37,287 bases of DNA from a virus: IMG/VR virus record IMGVR_UViG_3300036841_000118, positions 1 through 37,287 of that record. One strand, written 5' to 3'. A model generated the notes under the pieces. That model was not told the origin of the DNA. It worked only from the letters and a program-made list of their open reading frames with translations, and did not search any database. The position numbers and the translations under genes are program-made. The number at the start of each line of letters is the position of its first letter. Within the stretch, counting starts at the first letter, position 1. Positions 1 through 6,365 of the stretch are shown here, in pieces.

Positions 1-246
1 AACATCCCCACGCTGACGCTGACGTCCGGAGTCACCCCGACAGCAGCAGCGATCCTCTCCAGTAGCGCCCGATCGTCCACGACCGCCTACCAGATTACGG
101 GCTCACCCCGAGGGCGCGGAAGGGATGGACGTGGGTGACGATCTGTTCAGCGAAACCCGTACAGCATCGCAGTGACGAAACCGTGCCCATGCTTCGCGGC
201 CCCCTGCCGTTTCAGCGGTGCGGTTTGCTCGCGTCGGACTTCTGAC
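1..246. repeat. Left copy of 246-bp terminal direct repeat
   Basis: The first 246 bases recur at 37042-37287. The copies differ only at 126 (T versus C at 37167), 158 (C versus T at 37199) and 171 (A versus G at 37212); all three are transitions inside a 46-base stretch and the other 243 positions are identical. Joining the copies gives a circle of 37,041 bp in which position 80 here equals the integrase start codon at 37121. The simplest reading is an assembly overlap of a circular or permuted genome drawn from a mixed population; a real terminal redundancy is the alternative. Confidence 0.9.
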
Positions 247-263
247 GCGCGATCGTTTCGGTA
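81..263. other. Intergenic region upstream of integrase; candidate attP/int control region
   Basis: On the circular map this 183-base gap separates the end of the last early gene (264) from the integrase start (position 80, equal to 37121). It holds no convincing gene. It contains direct GTGACGA repeats (about 135 and 172), two TTCAGCG repeats (about 147 and 210) that could be integrase arm sites, and, at its right edge (248-264, minus strand), the half-operator GTACCGAA. A position beside int is typical for attP, but no core sequence can be fixed without the host site. Confidence 0.35.
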
Positions 264-473
264 CTACTTTTTGCCCGTGCCCACCCGTGCCCCTGCGGCG
301 CGTTTTGCCGGCGCCGGAACCTCGCCCCACTCTCCGGCCGGCATGTCGCTGAAGCGCTCGAAGATGCGGCCGTCGCGCGTGACCACGACCAGGTGCGAGA
401 CGGCCGGGCCGATGCGCTTGCCGCGGACGGATCGGCGACCGTCGTACGCGATCGACGCGCTGATGGCCTTCAC
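264..473 (-). CDS. Hypothetical protein, 69 aa
   Basis: Small basic protein, the last gene of the leftward early block. The GTG start at 473 overlaps the TGA of the preceding zinc-ribbon gene (GTGA), the coupling used throughout this genome; an upstream ATG at 509 would need a longer overlap. The N-terminal half contains a predicted beta segment (SHLVVVTRDGRIFERF) and the tail is rich in Ala, Gly and Lys. I recognise no family. Position suggests an accessory early function. Confidence 0.6.
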   Translation of the reverse strand: MKAISASIAYDGRRSVRGKRIGPAVSHLVVVTRDGRIFERFSDMPAGEWGEVPAPAKRAAGARVGTGKK

Positions 474-682
474 GTCCGCTCCTTGCGGTGCTTCTTCGCG
501 TTCGGGCACGTGGCGAAGTGCGCGACGAATCGCATCGCGCCTGGCATCACGCGCGGGTACACGACGTCGCAGTAGAACCAGAGGTTGCCGTCAGGACGCG
601 GGTCGTAGTCGATCGGGATGCTCTTCCCCTTCTCCGTCTTCGCCCAGAAGATCCGGGCGCCGCACGAGCTGCAGGCGGCCAT
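470..682 (-). CDS. Small zinc-ribbon protein, 70 aa
   Basis: Starts with MAACSSCGARIFWAKTEKGK, giving a CxxC near residues 4-7; a later Cys at about 59 with nearby His could complete a zinc site. The pattern CxxCGAxIxWAxTxxGKxxPID is familiar from many small phage zinc-finger proteins of unknown function. The ATG at 682 overlaps by one base the TGA of the upstream DGQHR gene (TGATG), implying translational coupling. Probable nucleic-acid binding or protein adaptor role; no enzymatic activity is suggested. Confidence 0.75.
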   Translation of the reverse strand: MAACSSCGARIFWAKTEKGKSIPIDYDPRPDGNLWFYCDVVYPRVMPGAMRFVAHFATCPNAKKHRKERT

Positions 683-1662
683 CAGCGCCCCGCCCAGTCC
701 GGTTGCGGCAAGATCGGCCGACCGAGTCCCATCCCGCCGATGCGCCCGGAGAAGATCGTCTTGACGTGGAGGTATGCGGGCGACCTGTCGCGGTCCTTCA
801 GGTTACGACCCAGGAGCCATTCGACGTACCGCTGGTTCGCGCTGAGCGCCAGCAGGCACAAGCGGAACTGGTCAGGCGTCAGCGTCGCGATTTGGACGCC
901 GCCACGCTTCTTCTCCACTCCTTCGCGCAGTACGAGCCTGCGCCACAGCCAGAACACCATGGCGAGATTCAGCTTGCCCCATAGGCGGTGGTTCTCTTCG
1001 CCGTTGCCCCACGACTCGTAGCAGAGACCCATGACATGTGCGATCCGGCGCGCCTCATCCTCGGTCAGCAGCTTCGCGCAATCGAAGCTGCTCGGACCGT
1101 TGGTGGGTGTGTCGGCGTTCGTGCCGAACCAGACGCGCAGCGCCGCCGACATCGCGACGGTGACCTTGCTGCGACCCTTGCGAACGATGCTGTAGCCGAT
1201 GAACGGACATCGCCTACGAAGCGCGCCCAGGTGTTCGTTCGTCGCTTCCAGGCCGCGAAGGATGTCGTCGTTAGTCATGCGCACGAGCGCGCTGTTCAGC
1301 GTGACGAACTCGTCGGACATCTCGGCGAGCGTTTCGAAGTGACAGATCCGGACGTCGGCCAGCCCTTCGTCTAGGCCGCTCTGTCGGAACGCCTCTATCC
1401 TGTGCTGGCCGTCCACCAAGAACGTGACGCCGTCGAGCTTGCCGAGCGTGATAATTCCCGGCACCACGCCTCCGTCGGCCTTGAGCGTATCAATCAGCGC
1501 CTTGACCTTTGGCGTGATGCGCTTCTCCCGCTGGAACGGTGGCGTCTTCCATCGGTCGATCCCGTCGGGCGTGAGCACCAGCGTGTCCATGACCGAGCGG
1601 ACAGACCGCGGCGCGCTCTTCGGCAGTTCTTTGATTCCCGGCATCCGTACGACGTTGTTCAT
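682..1662 (-). CDS. ParB/sulfiredoxin-like (DGQHR domain) protein, 326 aa
   Basis: The motif FLVDGQHRIEAF (residues about 81-92) is the DGQHR/ParB-N signature, preceded by a PPFQRE segment (41-46), the usual substrate-loop entry of this fold. Members bind nucleotides (CTP in ParB) or DNA, and in phages sit with recombination or modification genes; the role here is unknown. The remainder (about 120-326) is a helical region with a Trp-rich stretch (FWLWRRLVL). The ATG at 1662 is preceded by a good ribosome site (AAAGGA). It lies 11 bases downstream of the exonuclease gene, so it belongs to the recombination operon. A second ParB-type protein is at 34064-35215. Confidence 0.75.
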   Translation of the reverse strand: MNNVVRMPGIKELPKSAPRSVRSVMDTLVLTPDGIDRWKTPPFQREKRITPKVKALIDTLKADGGVVPGIITLGKLDGVTFLVDGQHRIEAFRQSGLDEGLADVRICHFETLAEMSDEFVTLNSALVRMTNDDILRGLEATNEHLGALRRRCPFIGYSIVRKGRSKVTVAMSAALRVWFGTNADTPTNGPSSFDCAKLLTEDEARRIAHVMGLCYESWGNGEENHRLWGKLNLAMVFWLWRRLVLREGVEKKRGGVQIATLTPDQFRLCLLALSANQRYVEWLLGRNLKDRDRSPAYLHVKTIFSGRIGGMGLGRPILPQPDWAGR

Positions 1663-1673
1663 CACGTGTCCTT

Positions 1674-2420
1674 TCAGGCCGCAGCCTCTTCGAAGATCAG
1701 CCCCGTCTCGTCGGCCAGCGTCAGCTCCACGACAGATTCGCAGTAGCCGGGCCACGCGCCGGCCGCCTCGCACACCTTGAGCTGCTCAAGCCACAGCGCG
1801 ATCAGCTTCCGGCCCGTCTCGAGCGCGGCGGGGCGCACCCGGAACACCGTCGACACGTACGGCGCGGACGCCTCGACGGCGACGATGTAGTGCGCATCGG
1901 GGCGAGGCTTGCCGGCGCGCTCGGCGCCGTCGGCGTACCACGCGAGCTGGCCGTGATAGCAGAAGTCGCGCAGCTTCCACTGGAACTTCCGCGGGTCCGC
2001 CGTCTCGCCCGTCTTCAGCTCGGAGTGGAACCGCTGCGCGTCGTTCCGCACGTCGGGCGTGCCGCGGCACCAGCGGCCTTCGCGCTGCCACAGCATCGTC
2101 TGTTCATGCTCGCCGTCCAGCACGCGCATCGCGAGCGCGTTCCGGCGGACCGCATCGGCCATCGCTCGCGACTGCTGGAAGTCCGACGCGGTCAAGATCA
2201 GCGCGTCCGGGTGGTCGGCCTGGAACGCGTCGAAGTCCTTCCCGCGACGCGGGCGGCCCTCTTCCCAGCCGAGCACCTCGACGTTGCCGAACAGCATCGC
2301 GTGCACCGCGGAGCCGCGCTCCATGTCGTACGACGGATCGTCGACGTACCCGTGGTAGTGCGCGGCGGACCGGCCCATCAGGCGCAGGCGAGAGAAACGA
2401 AGCGCGTCGGCGGGGTTCAC
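1674..2420 (-). CDS. RecE-like PD-(D/E)XK exonuclease, 248 aa
   Basis: Predicted 5'-3' dsDNA exonuclease of the exonuclease VIII/PDDEXK family, which makes ssDNA for annealing-type recombination. Visible signatures are GSAVHAMLFG (about 36-45), the catalytic Asp in GTPDVRND (D123), the ExK pair in FHSELKTGE (E134, K136), and the downstream YHGQLAWYADG (about 152-162), matching the QxxxYY/QxAWY motif of this superfamily. The GTG at 2420 overlaps the upstream TGA (GTGA). Its partner is the ssDNA-binding-like gene immediately upstream, giving an exonuclease/annealing module typical of phages that recombine or circularise their DNA. Confidence 0.82.
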   Translation of the reverse strand: MNPADALRFSRLRLMGRSAAHYHGYVDDPSYDMERGSAVHAMLFGNVEVLGWEEGRPRRGKDFDAFQADHPDALILTASDFQQSRAMADAVRRNALAMRVLDGEHEQTMLWQREGRWCRGTPDVRNDAQRFHSELKTGETADPRKFQWKLRDFCYHGQLAWYADGAERAGKPRPDAHYIVAVEASAPYVSTVFRVRPAALETGRKLIALWLEQLKVCEAAGAWPGYCESVVELTLADETGLIFEEAAA

Positions 2421-2833
2421 GCCGCAGCTCCTTCCTCGCCATCGTCGGCGCCCGGCACGCGCTCGTCCGCCGGCGGCGGATCGGGCGGCGCGTCCTTTTG
2501 CTTGTCGCCGGGGATGCGCGGGCGGACCCGGATGCACTCGACGGTGTTCGGCCCGAACTGGCACGTCGTCGGGTAGATCGTGATGCGCTTGCCGATCCAC
2601 TCCTTCGCCTCGAAGCCGTAGAGCGCGCCGATCGTCCGCACGTTCGTGATGTTCAGAACCAGGCCCTTCTGCTTGCCCTGGAAGTAGAGCACCGGCTTCT
2701 TGTTCTTCCGGCCGCCGTCGCCCATGACCTCTCCCGGGATGGCCTTCGCGATCGTCAGCGTGATGTCCCGGCCCTGCAAGTCGTACGCGTAGATCCACTT
2801 CTTGTCGTCGAACCACGTCCTGACGTCAGGCAT
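2417..2833 (-). CDS. Putative ssDNA-binding/recombination-associated protein, 138 aa
   Basis: Compact N-terminal beta-rich domain (about 1-105) with segments LQGRDITLTI, KKPVLYFQG, GLVLNITNVRTI, WIGKRITIYP and CIRVRP, followed by a flexible Pro/Asp/Glu-rich tail (about 110-138). Acidic disordered tails are characteristic of single-stranded DNA-binding proteins, and this sequence type is often found beside RecE/lambda-exo-like nucleases in phages, as here. I infer an SSB or annealing-partner role from context and fold appearance; no catalytic motif is seen. The ATG at 2833 overlaps the end of the upstream gene by 8 bases. Confidence 0.65.
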   Translation of the reverse strand: MPDVRTWFDDKKWIYAYDLQGRDITLTIAKAIPGEVMGDGGRKNKKPVLYFQGKQKGLVLNITNVRTIGALYGFEAKEWIGKRITIYPTTCQFGPNTVECIRVRPRIPGDKQKDAPPDPPPADERVPGADDGEEGAAA

Positions 2834-3134
2834 CGCTCACCTCCAGTTGTTGCCTCATCACGCAGGCCGCATGGGCCCGCCCATCGCCGAACGGGAGCGC
2901 GTCGCCGGACGGCAACGGCTCGGGGCAGATCGCGCAGATCGCACCCGTGGTCAGTTCGCCGCGCACCACGCGCCCGCGCGCCAGGTCCACCTCGACGGCC
3001 AGCGTAGAGTGGCACCCGCGGCAGTTGCCAATTAGGACTTCCTCGCCGTCGGGCATCTCCTGGAACGCGTGCCGGTACGTCGCGGCCAGGAACACGCGCA
3101 GCGACGACTTCGTGGCATCGTGATCGCAGGTCAT
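2826..3134 (-). CDS. Cys-rich small protein, probably zinc-binding, 102 aa
   Basis: Contains two Cys pairs, CRGC (about 38-41) and CAIC (about 67-70), plus a Cys at 91 and several His residues, suggesting one zinc site. Between them is a beta stretch (LAVEVDLARGRVVRGEL). The ATG at 3134 overlaps the preceding TGA (ATGA). No family is recognised. It belongs to the early operon driven from the promoter at 3551-3579, between small zinc proteins and the recombination genes. Confidence 0.65.
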   Translation of the reverse strand: MTCDHDATKSSLRVFLAATYRHAFQEMPDGEEVLIGNCRGCHSTLAVEVDLARGRVVRGELTTGAICAICPEPLPSGDALPFGDGRAHAACVMRQQLEVSDA

Positions 3135-3328
3135 CCGACGGCCCTCGCTTCGATCTCCAGGCGTGCCGCGCGGCAGGCCGTCTCGAGCGCGTACAGGTGG
3201 TTCGTGTCGATCGAGATCGACAGCACCGTGTCGTCGGCTTCGACCGTCAGGCGCGCCAGCATGACGGCCGGGAGCGCGGACGGCTCGACGGTGATCGCTT
3301 CGTCCGTACCGGTCCCGCGGATCGTCAC
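3131..3328 (-). CDS. Hypothetical protein, 65 aa
   Basis: Short mixed alpha/beta protein beginning MTIRGTGTDEAITVEP from a GTG at 3328 that overlaps the TGA of the upstream zinc-ribbon gene (GTGA). A central stretch (ARLTVEADDTVLSISID) looks like two beta strands, followed by a helix (ALETACRAARLEIE). No motif is recognised. Tight coupling on both sides argues that it is translated. Confidence 0.55.
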   Translation of the reverse strand: MTIRGTGTDEAITVEPSALPAVMLARLTVEADDTVLSISIDTNHLYALETACRAARLEIEARAVG

Positions 3329-3540
3329 GACGCCCTCCCGTACCCATCGGTGGACAGCGGCAGCGCGCGCGCCTGCTCGGCCGCCACCTCGCGCACCAGG
3401 CGCGCCCAGGCCGCGTCGGTGCGCTGCCGATGCTCGTGCGCGCATTCGCCGCACAGGTACCGTCCGAGAACGTTGACCAGGCGTGCCGCGAGGTGGACTT
3501 CGCGGCACGCGTCGCAGGGCAGTTCGTCGTCGTCATCCAT
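3325..3540 (-). CDS. Zinc-ribbon protein, first gene of operator-controlled early operon, 71 aa
   Basis: Starts MDDDDELPCDACREVHLAAR: a Cys pair at residues 9 and 12 and a second at 30 and 33 (CGEC) form a classic four-Cys zinc ribbon. The C-terminal half is helical. The ATG at 3540 lies only 10 bases downstream of a consensus -10 (TAATAT at 3551-3556), so its mRNA would have a leader of only a few bases and no Shine-Dalgarno. It heads the operon leading into the recombination genes, and its promoter carries the 17-bp palindrome shared with three other promoters. Likely an early regulator or adaptor. Confidence 0.75.
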   Translation of the reverse strand: MDDDDELPCDACREVHLAARLVNVLGRYLCGECAHEHRQRTDAAWARLVREVAAEQARALPLSTDGYGRAS

Positions 3541-3579
3541 CGTGGTACCGATATTAGGTACGTTCGGGACGCGTGTCAA
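3541..3579 (-). promoter_or_regulatory. Early promoter with palindromic operator (site A)
   Basis: Minus strand: -35 TTGACA (3574-3579), 17-base spacer, -10 TAATAT (3551-3556). The -10 lies inside the 17-bp palindrome GTACCTAATATCGGTAC (3545-3561), so a bound repressor would block polymerase directly. The ATG of the downstream gene is at 3540. The element matches sites at 4311, 17533 and 31018. Confidence 0.8.
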
Positions 3580-3612
3580 GCACTGATTTTCACCGACGGG
3601 CGAAGGACCCTA

Positions 3613-4026
3613 TCAGACCGTCCAGCGCCGGCCAGCCAGGGCGTCCAGGATGTCGTCGGCCGGGTACTCGACGGTGCCGTCCGGCCACGCGATGCTGATC
3701 GTGTCGGTCGGCCGCACGATCGCCACGACCGTTCCGTGCCGCCCGCGCTCGTCCGTGAATACGGTGCCGAGCTTGAACAGGTCGGACCAGTCGACGCCTA
3801 CGTGCGGAAGCGCCGTCGCCGCTGCATGGCGCATCGCCATCTCCGCGGCGTGACGCGCGGCGCGCTCGATCAGGTCTGTCGCCTGGCCCTCCGTCGCGCC
3901 AGCCAGGTCGGCCTCGCGAAGACGCGCAACAGCGAACGTGACCAGGCGCGCGCGCACCTGCACGCCGCCCTCGGGTAGATGCTGGACGGAGACGTCCACC
4001 CCCGGGAAGCCGTCGATCGCCGTCAT
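3613..4026 (-). CDS. Hypothetical early protein, 137 aa
   Basis: Starts MTAIDGFPGVDVSVQHLP from an ATG at 4026 overlapping the TGA of the upstream HTH regulator (ATGA). The first half is mixed beta/helix with an Ala-rich helix (about 60-80); the C-terminal half has strands ending in ISIAWPDGTVEYPADDIL, resembling a small SH3-like or Tudor-like barrel that senses sequence-variable partners. No family is firmly recognised. It shares the transcript of the HTH gene and ends before the next promoter (site A), so it probably belongs to the immediate-early regulatory unit. Confidence 0.65.
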   Translation of the reverse strand: MTAIDGFPGVDVSVQHLPEGGVQVRARLVTFAVARLREADLAGATEGQATDLIERAARHAAEMAMRHAAATALPHVGVDWSDLFKLGTVFTDERGRHGTVVAIVRPTDTISIAWPDGTVEYPADDILDALAGRRWTV

Positions 4027-4526
4027 TCGCGGATCCCGTTCTTCCAGGCCCGCGCGTTCGCCTTCACGGCGCCGTCCGACTCGCGCGCGATCATGTCCGC
4101 CGCGTGCCGTGGGATCGGCCTCGCGCCCGCGCCCTCTGCGATCCAAGCCTTGACGCGCTCGCGCGTGTACGGCTTGCCGGTGCCAGGATTCGTGTGGTTC
4201 CGCGCCCAATCCGCGACGGTCATGTGCTGCGCGCGCAGCCATCGCGCGAACGGGTGATTCGACTCGAGCGGCCGGCCCGCGACCGTCTTGACCATTTCGG
4301 TTGACTCCATGTACCGATATTGGGCATCATTCGGTGCAGATGTCAACGGCAAGAAGTCATCGGGACGCACGAGCGGGTAAAACGCGTCGACGAGAGACGC
4401 CCGCACCGTCGGCGGCGGAACCTTCCGTCGGTCCAGGTACGCCCACAGCTCGTGCGCTTCAAGGCTCGTCTGCTGGGCGTACCGCTCTACCAGCGCAACG
4501 ATCAGGGGATGCTCAGGCCGCTTCAT
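4023..4526 (-). CDS. HTH (XRE/Cro-like) regulator, long form 167 aa; probable leaderless short form 95 aa from 4310
   Basis: The C-terminal part (from MESTEMVKTVAG at 4310) contains a helix-turn-helix: HPFARWLRAQHMTVADWA, a turn, YTRERVKAWIAEG, then RPIPRHAADMIARE, the layout of Cro/CI-type DNA-binding domains. The reading frame stays open upstream to an ATG at 4526, adding 72 residues (MKRPEHPLIVALVERYAQQT onward) with believable protein composition. A perfect TTGACA promoter with operator lies inside this extension and places the transcription start at the internal ATG 4310. Thus two products are possible: a long form from 4526 and a leaderless Cro-like short form. Which is physiological cannot be settled here; the HTH itself is clear. 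Confidence 0.7.
   Translation of the reverse strand: MKRPEHPLIVALVERYAQQTSLEAHELWAYLDRRKVPPPTVRASLVDAFYPLVRPDDFLPLTSAPNDAQYRYMESTEMVKTVAGRPLESNHPFARWLRAQHMTVADWARNHTNPGTGKPYTRERVKAWIAEGAGARPIPRHAADMIARESDGAVKANARAWKNGIRE
4311..4346 (-). promoter_or_regulatory. Promoter with palindromic operator (site B), internal to HTH reading frame
   Basis: Minus strand: -35 TTGACA (4341-4346), 18-base spacer, -10 CAATAT (4317-4322), then 6 bases to the ATG at 4310, so the transcript should begin at or next to the start codon. The 17-bp site ATGCCCAATATCGGTAC (4311-4327) covers the -10 and abuts the ATG. The codons here (AAT, GAT, CAA, TAT) are AT-rich compared with the rest of the frame, consistent with a promoter role. 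Confidence 0.75.
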
Positions 4527-4534
4527 CGGCGCCG

Positions 4535-4563
4535 GTTATACATCGGTTCGCGATCTTCGGTAC
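4535..4563 (-). promoter_or_regulatory. Candidate weak promoter with operator half-site (PRM-like)
   Basis: Minus strand: -10 TATAAC (4535-4540) lies 8 bases upstream of the ATG at 4526. There is no TTGACA; instead the half-operator GTACCGAA (4556-4563) sits at the -35 position. This resembles repressor-maintenance promoters where the bound repressor activates transcription. The same AT-rich patch could serve rightward transcription (TATACA). Confidence 0.35.
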
Positions 4564-4573
4564 GCCACAGGTC

Positions 4574-4708
4574 GTGTGCGGCGCGCCATTGCGTCCCTGG
4601 ACCAAGGTGACCAACCGACACCGGAGCGTCACATGCGAGAAGTGCCGCGCCATCAAGGCGGCGCACCGAAAGAGCGCGCGGGCGCGAGCCGCGATGGCGG
4701 GCCTGTGA
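4574..4708 (+). CDS. Small zinc-finger-like protein, 44 aa
   Basis: From GTG 4574 the product reads MCGAPLRPWTKVTNRHRSVT then CEKCRAIKAAHRK and a basic tail. CxxC (residues 21-24), the Cys at position 2 and nearby His residues suggest a single zinc site. No ATG is available; the frame is open further upstream without a good start, so the 5' end is uncertain. It is the first gene of the rightward cluster, divergent from the HTH regulator. Confidence 0.5.
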   Translation: MCGAPLRPWTKVTNRHRSVTCEKCRAIKAAHRKSARARAAMAGL

Positions 4709-4716
4709 GGCGTGTC

Positions 4717-4770
4717 GTGACGGCCATCGTGTACGTCGGCTGGGCGCTGATCGTCTGGGTGCATGCATGA
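4717..4770 (+). CDS. Putative 17-residue membrane microprotein
   Basis: GTG at 4717 follows a GAGG ribosome site (4707-4710) and encodes MTAIVYVGWALIVWVHA, almost wholly hydrophobic and aromatic. Its TGA overlaps the ATG of the next gene (ATGA at 4767-4770), the coupling used by real genes here. It could be a true membrane peptide or a leader that couples translation. Too short for composition statistics. Confidence 0.35.
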   Translation: MTAIVYVGWALIVWVHA

Positions 4771-4982
4771 CCGTCGTCGAAGCGCTCGTCAAGGACATCC
4801 ATCGCGCCCATATCGCGACGAACGACGCGCCCGAAGAGATCTGGCTCGCGCGCGACCTGTTCGCGCTCGCGGTGGGCGAGTGCGGCGGCATCGGCTGGAC
4901 GGCGTTCGACATGCCGATCTACTCGCACCGTCGGCGCGCGATCGTCCTGGTGACGGTGCGTCCGATGGGAGCGGCGGCGTGA
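4767..4982 (+). CDS. Hypothetical protein, 71 aa
   Basis: Rightward gene starting MTVVEALVKDIHRAHIATND at an ATG coupled to the preceding microprotein. Helical N-terminus, a central segment (ARDLFALAVGECGGIGWTAF), then strand-like MPIYSHRRRAIVLVTVRP. No family recognised. Its TGA overlaps the GTG of the next gene (4979). Confidence 0.6.
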   Translation: MTVVEALVKDIHRAHIATNDAPEEIWLARDLFALAVGECGGIGWTAFDMPIYSHRRRAIVLVTVRPMGAAA

Positions 4983-5167
4983 CGGCGTCGCTGTGGGTGC
5001 CCGGCCCGCTGCCCGGGATGTATGAGGTCGAGGACAGCGACGGGGATCCGAGCGTCGGCGACGTCGTTCGCGTGCGGTCTGACGGCGATCCGCGCGCGTC
5101 GAGGTGGACCGAGGTCTTGGTGAACGAGATCAAGTTCGGGAACTTCTTTTACATGGAGATGCGCTGA
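4979..5167 (+). CDS. Hypothetical protein, 62 aa
   Basis: GTG start at 4979 in a GTGA overlap. The product (MTASLWVPGPLPGMYEVEDS onward) looks like a small beta-barrel, with strands around VGDVVRVRSDG, WTEVLVNEIKFG and NFFYMEM. It may be an SH3-like fold; function unknown. The TGA overlaps the next ATG by one base (TGATG). Confidence 0.6.
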   Translation: MTASLWVPGPLPGMYEVEDSDGDPSVGDVVRVRSDGDPRASRWTEVLVNEIKFGNFFYMEMR

Positions 5168-5481
5168 TGCCCCGTAAGCGCGGCCCCGGACATCCCGTCA
5201 CCACCCGCTCCGCCAGCACCCCGCCCATCTTCTACCGCGTGAGCCGGGAGCAGTACGACGAGCTGACGAAGGAAGGCCGCGCCCGGAAGCCGCGCCTATC
5301 GCCGAATCAGGTGGCCAAGGAACGCGCGTCCGAGCGCAACCACCGGGGGATGGATGGGTGTGAAGTCTGCGGCGGCGCCAGAGGTGGCGTGCCCGGCAAT
5401 GAGAACATCGTCAACGACAAGGTGATGTGCGACGACTGCCACGCCCTCGCCAGCCCCACTCCCAGGAGGGACCCGAGATGA
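5167..5481 (+). CDS. Cys-rich protein, probable zinc-binding, 104 aa
   Basis: Basic N-terminus (MPRKRGPGHPVTTRSASTPP), a helix (VSREQYDELTKEGR), then a four-Cys site: CEVC (about 66-69) and CDDC (about 88-91). This resembles HNH-associated or treble-clef zinc knuckles, but no catalytic His-Asn-His is obvious. ATG at 5167 overlaps the upstream TGA. The gene's end overlaps the start of the next one (5478). Confidence 0.65.
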   Translation: MPRKRGPGHPVTTRSASTPPIFYRVSREQYDELTKEGRARKPRLSPNQVAKERASERNHRGMDGCEVCGGARGGVPGNENIVNDKVMCDDCHALASPTPRRDPR

Positions 5482-6365
5482 GCGACATGCGAGATGTTCT
5501 GCGCGAAGCGGCTACGATCGTTCGCGACTCCGGCTGGAACGCGGCCAATCCCGAGTACGGGGCACGCACGCGCCGGGTATCGGATTCGCTGCGAGAACTC
5601 GCGTCTAGAATAGACGAAGCCATCGACCATGAACGCGCCGATGCTGGCGTTAACGAGTACCACGCTGGCGCGTCTGACATGCTCGCGGCGCTGATTCGCC
5701 TCGCCGCCTCCCCTCCCACCCCAACCACGACAGGGGCGGCTGACGAATCACCAATGGCGGCCATCGCCCGCGCCCTACGCGACGGCAACTTCGTCGGCGT
5801 TCGCCCCGGATTCTCGTTAAATGAACGAGAATCGGCCACCCCAACCACGACAGGGAGCGCGCCGCCCGATCCGTGCCCGCACGGCCACCGTTACGAAGAC
5901 TGCTGCTGGGCAGGGAGCGCTCCGACGAGGATGAAGCCGGGCCAGCGGTGCACGCTTGCCGTTTCCGCGTCGCACGCCACGGGGCACGTGTTCCGACCTG
6001 AGTTCGCTCTCGCATGGGAGCGCAACAGATTCCTCGCGTGGGAAACGCGCTGCCCCCACATCGAACCAACCCCGCCCCCGACGGCCAGGTGTCCTGTTTG
6101 GTGCGGAGTCGTTACCGCGGAGCTTCATCGCGACCAACCGCCCGGCGGCTACTGGCAGCGCGGCGTAGACAACGTGCTACGCGGCTTCTGCTCGAAGCCC
6201 TGCCACGACGCTGGCAGACCGCTGAACCCCGAGCCGTGCCCGACGTGCGGGGGAAGCAGGAAGCGGACTGTGACCATTCCCTGGCAACTCGGCGGTAGCG
6301 CGTCGGAGCGCTGCCCCGACTGCACCGCAAGCCTCAGGAGAGCGGCAAGTGACGCTCTGCCCTAG
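5478..6365 (+). CDS. Multidomain Cys-rich hypothetical protein, 295 aa
   Basis: ATG at 5478 follows an excellent AGGAGGG ribosome site. Residues 1-80 are helical; two Pro/Thr linkers (PTPTTTG, about 81-87 and 121-127) flank a helix containing AIARALRDGN. The C-terminal half is Cys-rich: CPHGHRYEDCCW, CPHI...CPVWCG, FCSKPC, and a final zinc ribbon PCPTCGGS...CPDC. The DNA around the linkers contains a 20-bp direct repeat and a perfect 10-bp hairpin. Function unknown; a nucleic-acid-binding or accessory lysogenic protein is possible. Its TAG overlaps, as CTAG, the stop of the convergent minus-strand gene. Confidence 0.65.
   Translation: MSDMRDVLREAATIVRDSGWNAANPEYGARTRRVSDSLRELASRIDEAIDHERADAGVNEYHAGASDMLAALIRLAASPPTPTTTGAADESPMAAIARALRDGNFVGVRPGFSLNERESATPTTTGSAPPDPCPHGHRYEDCCWAGSAPTRMKPGQRCTLAVSASHATGHVFRPEFALAWERNRFLAWETRCPHIEPTPPPTARCPVWCGVVTAELHRDQPPGGYWQRGVDNVLRGFCSKPCHDAGRPLNPEPCPTCGGSRKRTVTIPWQLGGSASERCPDCTASLRRAASDALP
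5809..5833. repeat. Perfect 10-bp inverted repeat within CDS, flanked by 20-bp direct repeats
   Basis: GATTCTCGTT (5809-5818), 5-base loop, AACGAGAATC (5824-5833). It lies between two identical 20-base copies at 5716-5735 and 5836-5855 (120-base period), both encoding the PTPTTTG linker. It is markedly more AT-rich than its surroundings. Confidence 0.75.

Noticed and set aside
172-984. Long plus-strand frames opposite the early genes
   Set aside because: They are Arg/Ser-rich mirror frames of the minus-strand genes in GC-rich DNA, have no ribosome site and conflict with strong coding evidence on the other strand.
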